10,067 bases of DNA. It comes from DAOPKN01 sp035391225. GTDB lineage: Bacteria; Thermotogota; Thermotogae; MWEM01. This document shows, piece after piece, positions 1-5,698 of the stretch. The position numbers and the translations under genes were made by a program. Numbering within the stretch: position 1 is the stretch's first letter; each line of letters starts with the position of its first letter. The stretch lies in the NCBI GenBank assembly GCA_035391225.1, contig DAOPKN010000071.1:1-10067 (forward strand), read 5' to 3'. Under the pieces are notes generated by a model. The model did not search any database, had not been told where the DNA came from, and saw only the letters and a program-made list of their open reading frames with translations.

Positions 1-40
1 CTGTATCCAGCCTGTCCTGGAAGGGGCAGCATACACGCGA

Positions 41-48
41 AAGGAGGG
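41..48 (+). promoter_or_regulatory. Orphaned Shine-Dalgarno of the decayed DUF2828-like gene
   Basis: AAGGAGGG is an almost perfect anti-16S match. Six nucleotides downstream, at 55-57, the reading frame that continues as a plausible N-terminus carries ACG where ATG would be expected. The next in-frame ATG, at 73, is too far from this site. The simplest reading is that this is the original ribosome binding site of the gene now decayed at 55-410, and that the start codon has mutated. Confidence 0.55.
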
Positions 49-54
49 AAACAC

Positions 55-410
55 ACGAACCTGCACGATGCCATGAACAACATGAGCCACATGGAAAACG
101 ACATGCCCTCGTTCCGCTGATTCGCACGGCACTGCTCGAAGAGAAAAACGGGCTGTGCGCCAAGTGGATGCCCCGAAAAGGGGAAAAAGCGGTGTGGCTG
201 CGCTACCGCAAGATGCTGGTCAACCTCACCCACGTGGTGGAAAGCAAGATGACCGCGAACGAGTGGGATCGCATCGCGTACGATACGGGTGTGGGACTGG
301 TGAGCGGCTTTTCGCCCTCCATCGTGAAAACGCTGCTTTCCGGCGAGACGATGGACCCGGTGAAAATCATGAAGGAAGCGGTGTGTATCCCGCGGTACGA
401 CTGGCAGTAA
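55..410 (+). pseudogene. Collapsed remnant of a DUF2828/DUF7788 (TROVE/VWA-like) gene
   Basis: Three pieces of one protein family survive in order. Positions 55-117 read, in one frame, as a short N-terminus containing NNMSHMENDMPSF, then stop at TGA 118-120. A second frame, open from about 117 to the TAA at 408-410, gives ALLEEKNGLCAKWMPRKG, then YRKMLVNLTHVVESKM and ANEWDRIAY, which match the central DUF2828 region. It then jumps straight into GVGLVSGFSPSIVK and DPVKIMKEAV, which match the extreme C-terminus of the same family. Intact members are about 450-600 residues, so several hundred residues, including the VWA-like core with its metal site, are missing at the join near 277-283. A smaller in-frame loss near 190-200 is likely, since the linker before YRKM looks short. 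The start codon appears to be ACG. The family was recognised from memory of plant and bacterial members. An expressed 80-residue fragment from ATG 168 is possible but unlikely to be functional. Confidence 0.65.
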
Positions 411-426
411 TACGCAAAACACAGCG

Positions 427-458
427 CCCCAGAAGAATTTCTTCCGGGACTTTTTTTT
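427..458 (+). terminator. Probable intrinsic terminator after the DUF2828-like remnant
   Basis: CCC 427-429 pairs with GGG 446-448, and GAAG 432-435 pairs with CTTC 441-444. These are separated by a small internal loop and a 5-nt apical loop, and followed by AC and a run of eight T (451-458). The stem is modest but the T-tract is strong. It lies 17 nt after the remnant's stop codon and before the next promoter, which suits an old gene terminator. Confidence 0.5.
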
Positions 459-489
459 CGAAGCGTAGCTGCGCACTTTGCACCACGGG

Positions 490-519
490 TTGATTTTCCC
501 TCTTGCTTTGTGCTAAAAT
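490..519 (+). promoter_or_regulatory. Sigma-70/A-type promoter for the ABC-F transcript
   Basis: A TTGATT -35 box (490-495) and a TAAAAT -10 box (514-519) are separated by 18 nt. A TG one base before the -10 (511-512) gives an extended -10. Transcription would start near 525-527, leaving a leader of about 139 nt before the ABC-F start codon. This is the clearest promoter in the window and lies in an AT-richer stretch between a terminator and the leader structures. Confidence 0.65.
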
Positions 520-553
520 TTGGTGAATCCGTTGAAAGTGAGGCACTTTTCCG

Positions 554-580
554 ATGAAAAGAAAAGAGATGACCGTGTAG
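554..580 (+). CDS. Putative 8-residue leader peptide (uORF) of the ABC-F gene
   Basis: ATG at 554 opens a short frame encoding MKRKEMTV, ending at TAG 578-580. A GAGG at 540-543, ten nt upstream, could serve as its ribosome binding site. It lies between the promoter and the terminator hairpin at 624-653. That is where ribosome-mediated attenuation of antibiotic-responsive ABC-F genes places its sensor peptide. Its coding status is inferred from position and ribosome binding site only; peptides this short cannot be judged by homology. Confidence 0.35.
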   Translation: MKRKEMTV

Positions 581-605
581 TTCTGCGAGCGAATCGTCGG
601 CCATT

Positions 606-653
606 TCTTGTGTATACAGTAACAAGGTCCCGATCGCGGGGCCTTTTCTTTTT
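606..653 (+). terminator. Attenuator: terminator hairpin with candidate anti-terminator ahead of the ABC-F gene
   Basis: The arm at 624-632 (AAGGTCCCG) pairs with 637-645 (CGGGGCCTT) as nine base pairs, one a G-T wobble, with a 4-nt loop. It is followed by TTCTTTTT at 646-653. The hairpin lies downstream of the promoter at 490-519 and touches the ABC-F Shine-Dalgarno (654-660), so full readthrough is needed to express the gene. An alternative six-pair stem, 606-611 (TCTTGT) with 622-627 (ACAAGG), would consume the first four bases of the terminator arm and could act as anti-terminator. The terminator is seen directly; the switching is inferred. Confidence 0.6.
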
Positions 654-664
654 GGGAGGAAAAT

Positions 665-2362
665 ATGCTTCAGGTTCGACACGTGAAGAAGGATTTCGGC
701 GTGAAGAGCGTCTTGAAAGACGTTTCTTTCGATATCAACCCCTCCGAGGTGCTTGCTGTTTGCGGTCCAAACGGATGTGGGAAAAGTACCCTTTTGAAAA
801 TCTTGAGCGGCGAACTGGAAAAAACGGGGGGGTCCATCTTCCACCCCAACCGTTTTTCCATTGCCTCGCTGCAGCAGTTTCCGGGAGAATTTTCCGGCAG
901 TGCCTTGCAGTTCGTGTTGTCTACGCAAGGCGACGTGTACCCGGCGTACTTGCGTACCCAGGATTCCACCTTGCCCCCGTTGCGCTACGCCCAGGCCATC
1001 GACGACTACCTGCAGCTGGGAGGGTTCGAGTTGGAAGAAAACATCCGTGCCCAAGCCGCACGCTTGGGTATGGATGGAAACGAACTCGACCGGGGGTTTT
1101 CCACCTTTTCCGGCGGGGAAAAACGGTTGTTGCAGTTCGTGGGGCTTCTGGTGTCGCGGGTGAACCTGGTCCTCATGGATGAGCCCGAGCTTTTCCTCGA
1201 CATCGCTATGACGTTGCTGCTCGAGCAGGCCATCGACCGTTTCCGGGAAAACGGCATGGGAGTCCTTCTGGTGAGCCACGACCGCGTGTTACTGGACCGA
1301 AAGGCGGACCGAACCCTGTTGCTGCAAGACGGAAAAGGCATAGAGGTGCACGGTGGCTACACGAGCTTGGTGGAACACCTCCAGCTGGAATTCTCTTCCC
1401 GGGTGAAGCGGGTAAGGGAGATTGAGAAAAAAATCACGCAGTTGGAACGGGACGCACGGCAGAAGATGAAATGGTCCAACGACGTGGAAAAGCGCAAGTT
1501 TTCCAGGGGGAAACCCGTGGAGGATAGGAAGGCCGTTGACCGCGGACATTTGGGTAGGAAGTCCGCTAAGCTGGCAAAACGGGCCAAGCTTTCGCAAAAA
1601 CGGGCACAGGCAAAGGTGGAGGAGTTGAAAAGCACCCGTCCGTTCGTGCCCCGTCCCTTGCGGTTGTCTTTCCCGGAATACCAGGTGCAATCCCGCCCCT
1701 TCTTGCAGGCGCACGATCTTTCGTGCGGTTTCCACGACGTACCGTTGTTCGAGGGGGTCAACGTGGAACTCACCACGCGAAGCCGCGTGGGGCTCGTGGG
1801 TCCCAACGGTTGTGGCAAAACCACCCTGTTGCGTTGCCTGCTGGGAAAGCTGTCTCCCCAAGGCGGTGAGGTGCAGCGTAACCCCGGAGTGCGGGTTTTT
1901 TTCCTGCCGCAAAACTTGCTCGGGTTTTTCCGGCAACCGGTTTTGCTCGACAACTTGCTGGTGTATGGTGTGGACCAGGCGAGGGTGCGCAACATCTTGG
2001 GAAGCGCGCTGATCCGTGGCGAAAGCGTTTTCCAGCGCGTGGAAACGCTGAGTGGGGGTCAACGCATGCGCGTGGCGATCGTCGCCGCTATCCTTGCGAA
2101 AGCGGATTTCCTCGTACTGGACGAACCCACGGCGCACCTGGATATCGAATCGCGCCAGGTGCTCGACGAGATGCTTGAAGCGTTTCCCGGTGGACTGCTC
2201 TTCGTGAGCCATGATCGCTACTTCATCGCGCGCCACGCCCAAACCACCTACACGATGCACCAGGGACAATGGCAACGGCTTGGCTTTGAATGGACCCTTC
2301 CCCCCGCACTGGAACCGGTGGAGGAAGGGGAAAACAACTACACGGAGGTTGAACATGAGTGA
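665..2362 (+). CDS. ABC-F family ATPase (ribosome-associated, possible antibiotic-resistance type)
   Basis: The protein is 565 residues with two ABC domains and no membrane segments, the ABC-F plan. These proteins bind the ribosomal E site and influence translation, and some dislodge antibiotics. Domain 1 has Walker A GPNGCGKST (34-42), FSGGE (148-152), Walker B with E173 and H-loop H205. A highly charged helical linker spans about 238-325 and contains DRGHLGRKSAKLAKRAK. Domain 2 has GPNGCGKTT (379-387), LSGGQ (462-466), DEPTAHLD (486-493) and H516. The first domain reads DEPELFLD where family members usually have DEPTNHLD, although its catalytic glutamate is kept. The tail is acidic. The start at 665 follows GGGAGGA (654-660) by four nt. 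The gene overlaps the next by 8 nt and sits behind a promoter, a short uORF and a terminator, suggesting induction by translation inhibitors. The exact subfamily cannot be assigned by eye. Confidence 0.9.
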   Translation: MLQVRHVKKDFGVKSVLKDVSFDINPSEVLAVCGPNGCGKSTLLKILSGELEKTGGSIFHPNRFSIASLQQFPGEFSGSALQFVLSTQGDVYPAYLRTQDSTLPPLRYAQAIDDYLQLGGFELEENIRAQAARLGMDGNELDRGFSTFSGGEKRLLQFVGLLVSRVNLVLMDEPELFLDIAMTLLLEQAIDRFRENGMGVLLVSHDRVLLDRKADRTLLLQDGKGIEVHGGYTSLVEHLQLEFSSRVKRVREIEKKITQLERDARQKMKWSNDVEKRKFSRGKPVEDRKAVDRGHLGRKSAKLAKRAKLSQKRAQAKVEELKSTRPFVPRPLRLSFPEYQVQSRPFLQAHDLSCGFHDVPLFEGVNVELTTRSRVGLVGPNGCGKTTLLRCLLGKLSPQGGEVQRNPGVRVFFLPQNLLGFFRQPVLLDNLLVYGVDQARVRNILGSALIRGESVFQRVETLSGGQRMRVAIVAAILAKADFLVLDEPTAHLDIESRQVLDEMLEAFPGGLLFVSHDRYFIARHAQTTYTMHQGQWQRLGFEWTLPPALEPVEEGENNYTEVEHE

Positions 2363-3122
2363 CTGGAGAAAGCACGGAAGGGATTTTTGCAAGTCATTTG
2401 GGTTCGAGCAAACGGCAAACTTCGAGTCGGACCAGAGGAAGGGTGTGCCCTCCCCACCCCTGGAAAACCCTGCCCCGGAGGAAGCCAAGCGCTTTTCATT
2501 GCCGGACTACCACGAGGCAGAACTGGTGAAAACCGACTTGTTCCAGCTCATCGAGCAACGTGTGAGCCGAAGGGCGTTTTCACAGGATGCACTGAGCCTG
2601 CAGCAGCTTTCTTTCCTGCTTTGGGCCACCCAGGGTGTGAAAAAAATCGTGGGCAACAACTACGTGACCATGCGCACGGTGCCTTCCGCTGGAGCACGGC
2701 ACCCGTTCGAAACCTACCTGTGGGTGAACCGCGTGGAAGGTTTGGAGAAAGGCATCTACCGTTACCTGGCAATCGAGCACGAGCTGGTGCAACTTCAGGT
2801 CGGGGATTTCTCCGGGCAAGTGGGAGAGGCTGCCATGGGACAGGATTTCGTGGGTGATGCAGCCGTGACGTTTATCTGGGCGGCGGTACCCTACCGCGGC
2901 GAATGGCGCTATTCCATGGGAGCGCACAAAACCCAGTTACTCGACGTGGGGCACGTGTGCCAGAACCTGTACATCGCCTGCGAGGCGCTGGGACTGGGAA
3001 CCTGTGCCATTGCGGCGTACCTGCAAAAGGGGTTTGACAACCTTTTGCAGGTAGACGGGGAAGACGAGTACACGGTGTACCTTTCCCCCGTGGGAATACC
3101 CCGGAAAGTGGAAAAGGGATAG
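2355..3122 (+). CDS. SagB-type nitroreductase family FMN oxidoreductase
   Basis: This 255-residue protein belongs to the nitroreductase fold, closest to the SagB-type dehydrogenase branch. These are usually dimeric FMN enzymes; the branch includes azoline oxidases of RiPP pathways and many stand-alone enzymes of unknown substrate. Visible features are the FMN-contacting RVSRRAFS (69-76), LSFLLWATQGV (85-95), RTVPSAGARHPFETYL (107-122), the LGLGTCAIAAY region (212-222) and the terminal SPVGIPRK (244-251). The start at 2355 is chosen because GGAGG at 2344-2348 lies six nt upstream and the longer open frame would run inside the ABC-F gene. The 8-nt overlap with the ABC-F stop implies translational coupling. 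No YcaO, precursor peptide or other RiPP gene is nearby, so an azole-forming role is not supported. A redox or detoxification role alongside the ABC-F protein is inference. Confidence 0.85.
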   Translation: MSDWRKHGRDFCKSFGFEQTANFESDQRKGVPSPPLENPAPEEAKRFSLPDYHEAELVKTDLFQLIEQRVSRRAFSQDALSLQQLSFLLWATQGVKKIVGNNYVTMRTVPSAGARHPFETYLWVNRVEGLEKGIYRYLAIEHELVQLQVGDFSGQVGEAAMGQDFVGDAAVTFIWAAVPYRGEWRYSMGAHKTQLLDVGHVCQNLYIACEALGLGTCAIAAYLQKGFDNLLQVDGEDEYTVYLSPVGIPRKVEKG

Positions 3123-3251
3123 GAGCTCTTGGAAATCAAGTAGGGAAGCCCCCTTGTTTGCTGTGGCCCCAGCAGAAGTGGTTCAACGCAAAGCACCCCG
3201 CATTTTTTGGTTAGGCCCCCCTTTTTCGTTGGCAGTGGAACTTCCTTGTTG

Positions 3252-3275
3252 CGGGAAAGGGGGTTTTCCCGGAGG
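3252..3275 (+). promoter_or_regulatory. Stem-loop abutting the antiporter Shine-Dalgarno
   Basis: CGGGAAA at 3252-3258 pairs perfectly with TTTCCCG at 3265-3271 around a 6-nt loop. The last base of the stem is the first G of the GGAGG ribosome binding site (3271-3275), which precedes the ATG at 3284. The hairpin could tune ribosome access or protect the mRNA 5' region. It has no T-run, so it is not a terminator. The rest of the 3123-3283 gap shows only a short TGCTG/CAGCA inverted repeat (about 3159-3174) and T-rich patches; I see no convincing promoter there. Confidence 0.4.
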
Positions 3276-3283
3276 TAGGTTTC

Positions 3284-4468
3284 ATGGCATTTAGCCTGGC
3301 ATTGATCATCTTACTTGGGCTCGTACTCGGGCGTTTTTTCCACAAGCTAAAACTTCCCGGGTTGCTGGGTATGTTGCTGCTGGGCGTGATCCTGGGCCCA
3401 TATGTGCTCGATATCATCGACGTGAAAATGCTGGAGATCTCTGGAGACCTCCGGAAAATAGCGCTGATTGTCATTTTGCTTCGTGCGGGTTTGGGGATCG
3501 AGCGCGAAACCCTCAAAATGGTCGGGGTGCCCGCGCTAAAACTGAGTGTTCTTCCCGGGTTACTGGAAGGGTTTACGCTACTTGGTCTGGGCATGCTTTT
3601 CTTCCAAATGCCCTGGTATGAAGCAGGGATGCTTGGTTTCATCGTTGCAGCGGTTTCCCCCGCGGTGGTTGTCCCACAGATGCTGGAGCTCATCGAGAAG
3701 GGAAAGGGAAGGAAAAAGGGTATTCCCACGCTGGTACTGACAGGGGCGTCGATCGACGATGTGATTGCCATCACGCTCTTTTCCGCATTCCTCGGTTTTT
3801 CCGGTGGGGCAAAGGTGAATCTCTTCTTCCAGGTAGTGTCCGTGCCTCTTTCCATTGGATTAGGGCTTGTTTTGGGTGTATCGGTGGGCTTTTTGCTGCT
3901 GTTTCTTTTCCAGAAATTCCACATGAGGGATACCAAGAAGGCGCTGTTACTTCTGAGCTTTGCCATTCTCATGGTTTGGAGCGAAGGCGTGTTGACCAAG
4001 TTCCTCCCTGTTGCATCCCTCTTGGGCGTGATGGCGGTTGGCTTTTTCTTGCGGGAAAAGCACCGAAAAGTGGCGGACAGGTTGTCGTTGAAATTCAACA
4101 AGTTTTGGGTGCTTGCGGAAATCCTGTTGTTCGTGCTCGTTGGTGCCCAAGTCAACGTTTCGGTGGCATGGGAATCCGGTCTCACGGGATTGCTGATAAT
4201 TTTCCTCGGACTCTTTGCAAGAAGCGGAGGGGTTCTCCTCTCCCTGCATAAGACCAACCTCAACAAGCGGGAACGCCTTTTTTGCGTCGTTGCGTATGTT
4301 CCCAAGGCCACCGTCCAAGCTGCCATTGGAGCAATCCCGCTGGCTTCCGGGGCAGCCAGCGGGGAGGTCATCCTGGCAGTCGCCGTGCTCTCCATCCTTG
4401 TTACCGCTCCCCTGGGAGCGGTGGGGATCAAGGCCGCTGGCAACCACTGGCTATCCCACGATGCATGA
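3284..4468 (+). CDS. Cation:proton antiporter, CPA superfamily (Na+/H+ or K+/H+ exchanger membrane domain)
   Basis: This 394-residue, highly hydrophobic protein has about 11-13 predicted membrane helices and almost no soluble part. It would exchange Na+ or K+ for protons across the inner membrane. Family marks are RAGLGI (67-72), SPAVVVP in the unwound helix region (125-131), the paired aspartates in GASIDDVIAI (D158, D159) expected to form the ion site, and YVPKATVQAAIG (338-349) with the conserved basic residue K341. An Asp-Asp pair is usually linked to electrogenic exchange in this superfamily. It ends at the membrane domain and lacks the TrkA-N/RCK extension of KefB/KefC proteins, so a NhaP-like or stand-alone exchanger is more likely. 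The start follows GGAGG (3271-3275) by eight nt. It may be cotranscribed with the two upstream genes, but the 161-nt gap leaves this open. Confidence 0.85.
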   Translation: MAFSLALIILLGLVLGRFFHKLKLPGLLGMLLLGVILGPYVLDIIDVKMLEISGDLRKIALIVILLRAGLGIERETLKMVGVPALKLSVLPGLLEGFTLLGLGMLFFQMPWYEAGMLGFIVAAVSPAVVVPQMLELIEKGKGRKKGIPTLVLTGASIDDVIAITLFSAFLGFSGGAKVNLFFQVVSVPLSIGLGLVLGVSVGFLLLFLFQKFHMRDTKKALLLLSFAILMVWSEGVLTKFLPVASLLGVMAVGFFLREKHRKVADRLSLKFNKFWVLAEILLFVLVGAQVNVSVAWESGLTGLLIIFLGLFARSGGVLLSLHKTNLNKRERLFCVVAYVPKATVQAAIGAIPLASGAASGEVILAVAVLSILVTAPLGAVGIKAAGNHWLSHDA

Positions 4469-4500
4469 ATCCTGTTGCGACTTTCCGTACAAGCCCCTCT

Positions 4501-4695
4501 TCACCGGTTGCATTTGACGAAGTAAGCGATGGACCGGTCATACGTACGCTCCTGCTCCGGGGTGAAATAGCAAGCCGGGAGCTCGCCCATGCTTCTGTGG
4601 TACGCGATACACTCGCAGCATTTTCCCTTTCGTGGACACCCGGGATACGAGCAGTTGCACATTTTCCGGTTTTGGCTTTCATGGGTACATTTCAT
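4501..4695 (-). CDS. Small nine-cysteine protein, DUF6485-like
   Basis: This 64-residue protein has cysteines at 3, 13, 15, 20, 26, 27, 29, 42 and 62. The core CNCSYPGCPRKGKCCECI (13-30), followed by AYHRSMGELPAC (31-42) and ERTYDRSIAYF (49-59), matches my recollection of the DUF6485 family, found as small proteins in anaerobic bacteria and archaea. The cysteine pattern suggests metal binding; the function is unknown. It is the last gene of the peptide-transporter operon. Its AAGGAGGT Shine-Dalgarno (4702-4709 on the other strand) overlaps the oppF stop codon at 4708-4710, leaving 12 nt between the genes, so it is very likely made from the same transcript. It converges on the antiporter gene, with 32 nt between stop codons and no clear terminator. 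Confidence 0.8.
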   Translation of the reverse strand: MKCTHESQNRKMCNCSYPGCPRKGKCCECIAYHRSMGELPACYFTPEQERTYDRSIAYFVKCNR

Positions 4696-4701
4696 CCGAC
4701 A

Positions 4702-4709
4702 ACCTCCTT
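4702..4709 (-). promoter_or_regulatory. Shine-Dalgarno of the DUF6485-like gene, overlapping the oppF stop
   Basis: Read on the minus strand this is AAGGAGGT, a full anti-16S match, six nt before the ATG at 4695. Its first bases belong to the oppF TAA stop codon (4710-4708). This fixes the start of the small gene and shows it is real rather than a chance frame. Confidence 0.8.
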
Positions 4710-5697
4710 ATCCCTGGCCTTTTCCTTCTTTTTCGTGCACCGCGTAACAGGCCACCTGGTGCGATCCTTCCACCGTTTGAAGCGGTGGGGGAGCCGAGTC
4801 GCAGATTTCCCGTTTCATCGGGCAGCGGGGTGCGAACGAGCAACCGGGTGGCGGGTTCAGCAGGCTGGGCACCTCGTCCACGCTGAGTTTCTTGTCCCTG
4901 CGCTTGCGCGGGTCGATTTGGGGAATGGAAGACAGTAGTAGCCGCGTGTAGGGGTGTCGGTGGTTCTCGAAAAGCAGCTCCCGGGGTGCGCTCTCCACGA
5001 TGCGCCCCATGTACATCACCATGATGCGGTCGGCCTGGAAGCGCGACACACTCAGGTCGTGGGTGATGAGCAGGAAGGTGAGGTCCTCGGTTTTCTTGAG
5101 CGACTTGAGCAGGTTCAGGATCTGCGATTGCACCGATACGTCCAGCGCGGAGGTGGGTTCGTCGAGCACCAGGAACTCGGGGTCCACGATGAGCGAACGC
5201 GCCACGGCAATGCGTTGGCGCTGTCCCCCGGAAAACTCGTGGGGGTAACGCGACATGTGCTCGGGCTTGAGCCCAACGGATTCCAACGTGTCCTGGATGC
5301 GCTTTCTCTTCCCGGCAGAAGTGCTTTCCAGTCCGAACACCTTTAGCGGTCGGGACAGGATATCGTACACCGTCATGCGCGGGTTCAACGAGGAGAAGGG
5401 ATCCTGGAACACCATCTGGATCTTGCGGCGGTATTCCTTCCTTTCTTTGCGCGGAACAGAGCCCAGGTGTGTTCCCTGGAAAAAGAACGAGCCCTCGCTG
5501 GGTTCCAGCAACCCCACCAGCATGCGCCCCAGCGTTGTTTTTCCACATCCCGATTCCCCCACCAGCCCGATGGTTTCGCCGTCGGAGATGGAGAACGAAA
5601 CGGCGTCCACCGCGGTGATGGATCGCACCTTTTGCAGGTAGCCCACGCGCACGTTGAAGCGCCGGGTCAGCTTTTCCAGGCGGATGATTTCTTGCAT
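4708..5697 (-). CDS. oppF: Oligopeptide/dipeptide ABC transporter ATP-binding protein, OppF-type
   Basis: A 329-residue cytoplasmic ATPase that, paired with the OppD-type ATPase, powers peptide import through OppB/OppC. Visible motifs are Walker A GESGCGKTT (47-55), Q-loop VFQDP (96-100), signature FSGGQ (155-159), Walker B FLVLDEPTSALD (175-186) and H-loop H213. The C-terminal oligopeptide-transporter extension (about 235-325) contains HPYTRLLLSSIP and four cysteines, C286, C292, C299 and C317. Their spacing matches the Fe-S site described for a thermophile DppD. The N-terminus has the longer Opp/DppF form, with about 25 residues before the core. The ATG lies 1 nt after the oppD stop, with a G-rich ribosome binding site inside the oppD end. 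The transported substrate cannot be read from the sequence; dipeptides, oligopeptides or sugars are all known for this family. Confidence 0.92.
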   Translation of the reverse strand: MQEIIRLEKLTRRFNVRVGYLQKVRSITAVDAVSFSISDGETIGLVGESGCGKTTLGRMLVGLLEPSEGSFFFQGTHLGSVPRKERKEYRRKIQMVFQDPFSSLNPRMTVYDILSRPLKVFGLESTSAGKRKRIQDTLESVGLKPEHMSRYPHEFSGGQRQRIAVARSLIVDPEFLVLDEPTSALDVSVQSQILNLLKSLKKTEDLTFLLITHDLSVSRFQADRIMVMYMGRIVESAPRELLFENHRHPYTRLLLSSIPQIDPRKRRDKKLSVDEVPSLLNPPPGCSFAPRCPMKREICDSAPPPLQTVEGSHQVACYAVHEKEGKGQG

Positions 5698-5698
5698 G

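Noticed and set aside
520..1182. Plus-strand frame starting in the ABC-F leader and running into the ABC-F gene (220 residues).
   Set aside because: It reads through the terminator and overlaps the ABC-F gene in another frame, with Arg-rich nonsense sequence. The 8-codon uORF at 554 fits the leader better.
203..1279. Long minus-strand open frame (358 residues) antisense to the leader and the start of the ABC-F gene.
   Set aside because: It lies opposite a gene with complete ABC motifs, has low-complexity antisense-like composition, and has no ribosome binding site or family resemblance.
2211..2354. N-terminal extension of the flavin reductase to an ATG inside the ABC-F gene.
   Set aside because: The 48 extra residues are out-of-frame ABC-F sequence; ATG 2355 has a well-placed GGAGG.
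1289..2488. Minus-strand open frame of 399 residues opposite the ABC-F gene.
   Set aside because: A shadow of the GC-rich coding strand; no recognisable domain, and rich in His/Gln/Arg as expected from antisense reading.
2355..3122. The SagB-like gene as part of a RiPP azole biosynthesis cluster.
   Set aside because: No YcaO cyclodehydratase, precursor peptide or exporter is visible within the window.
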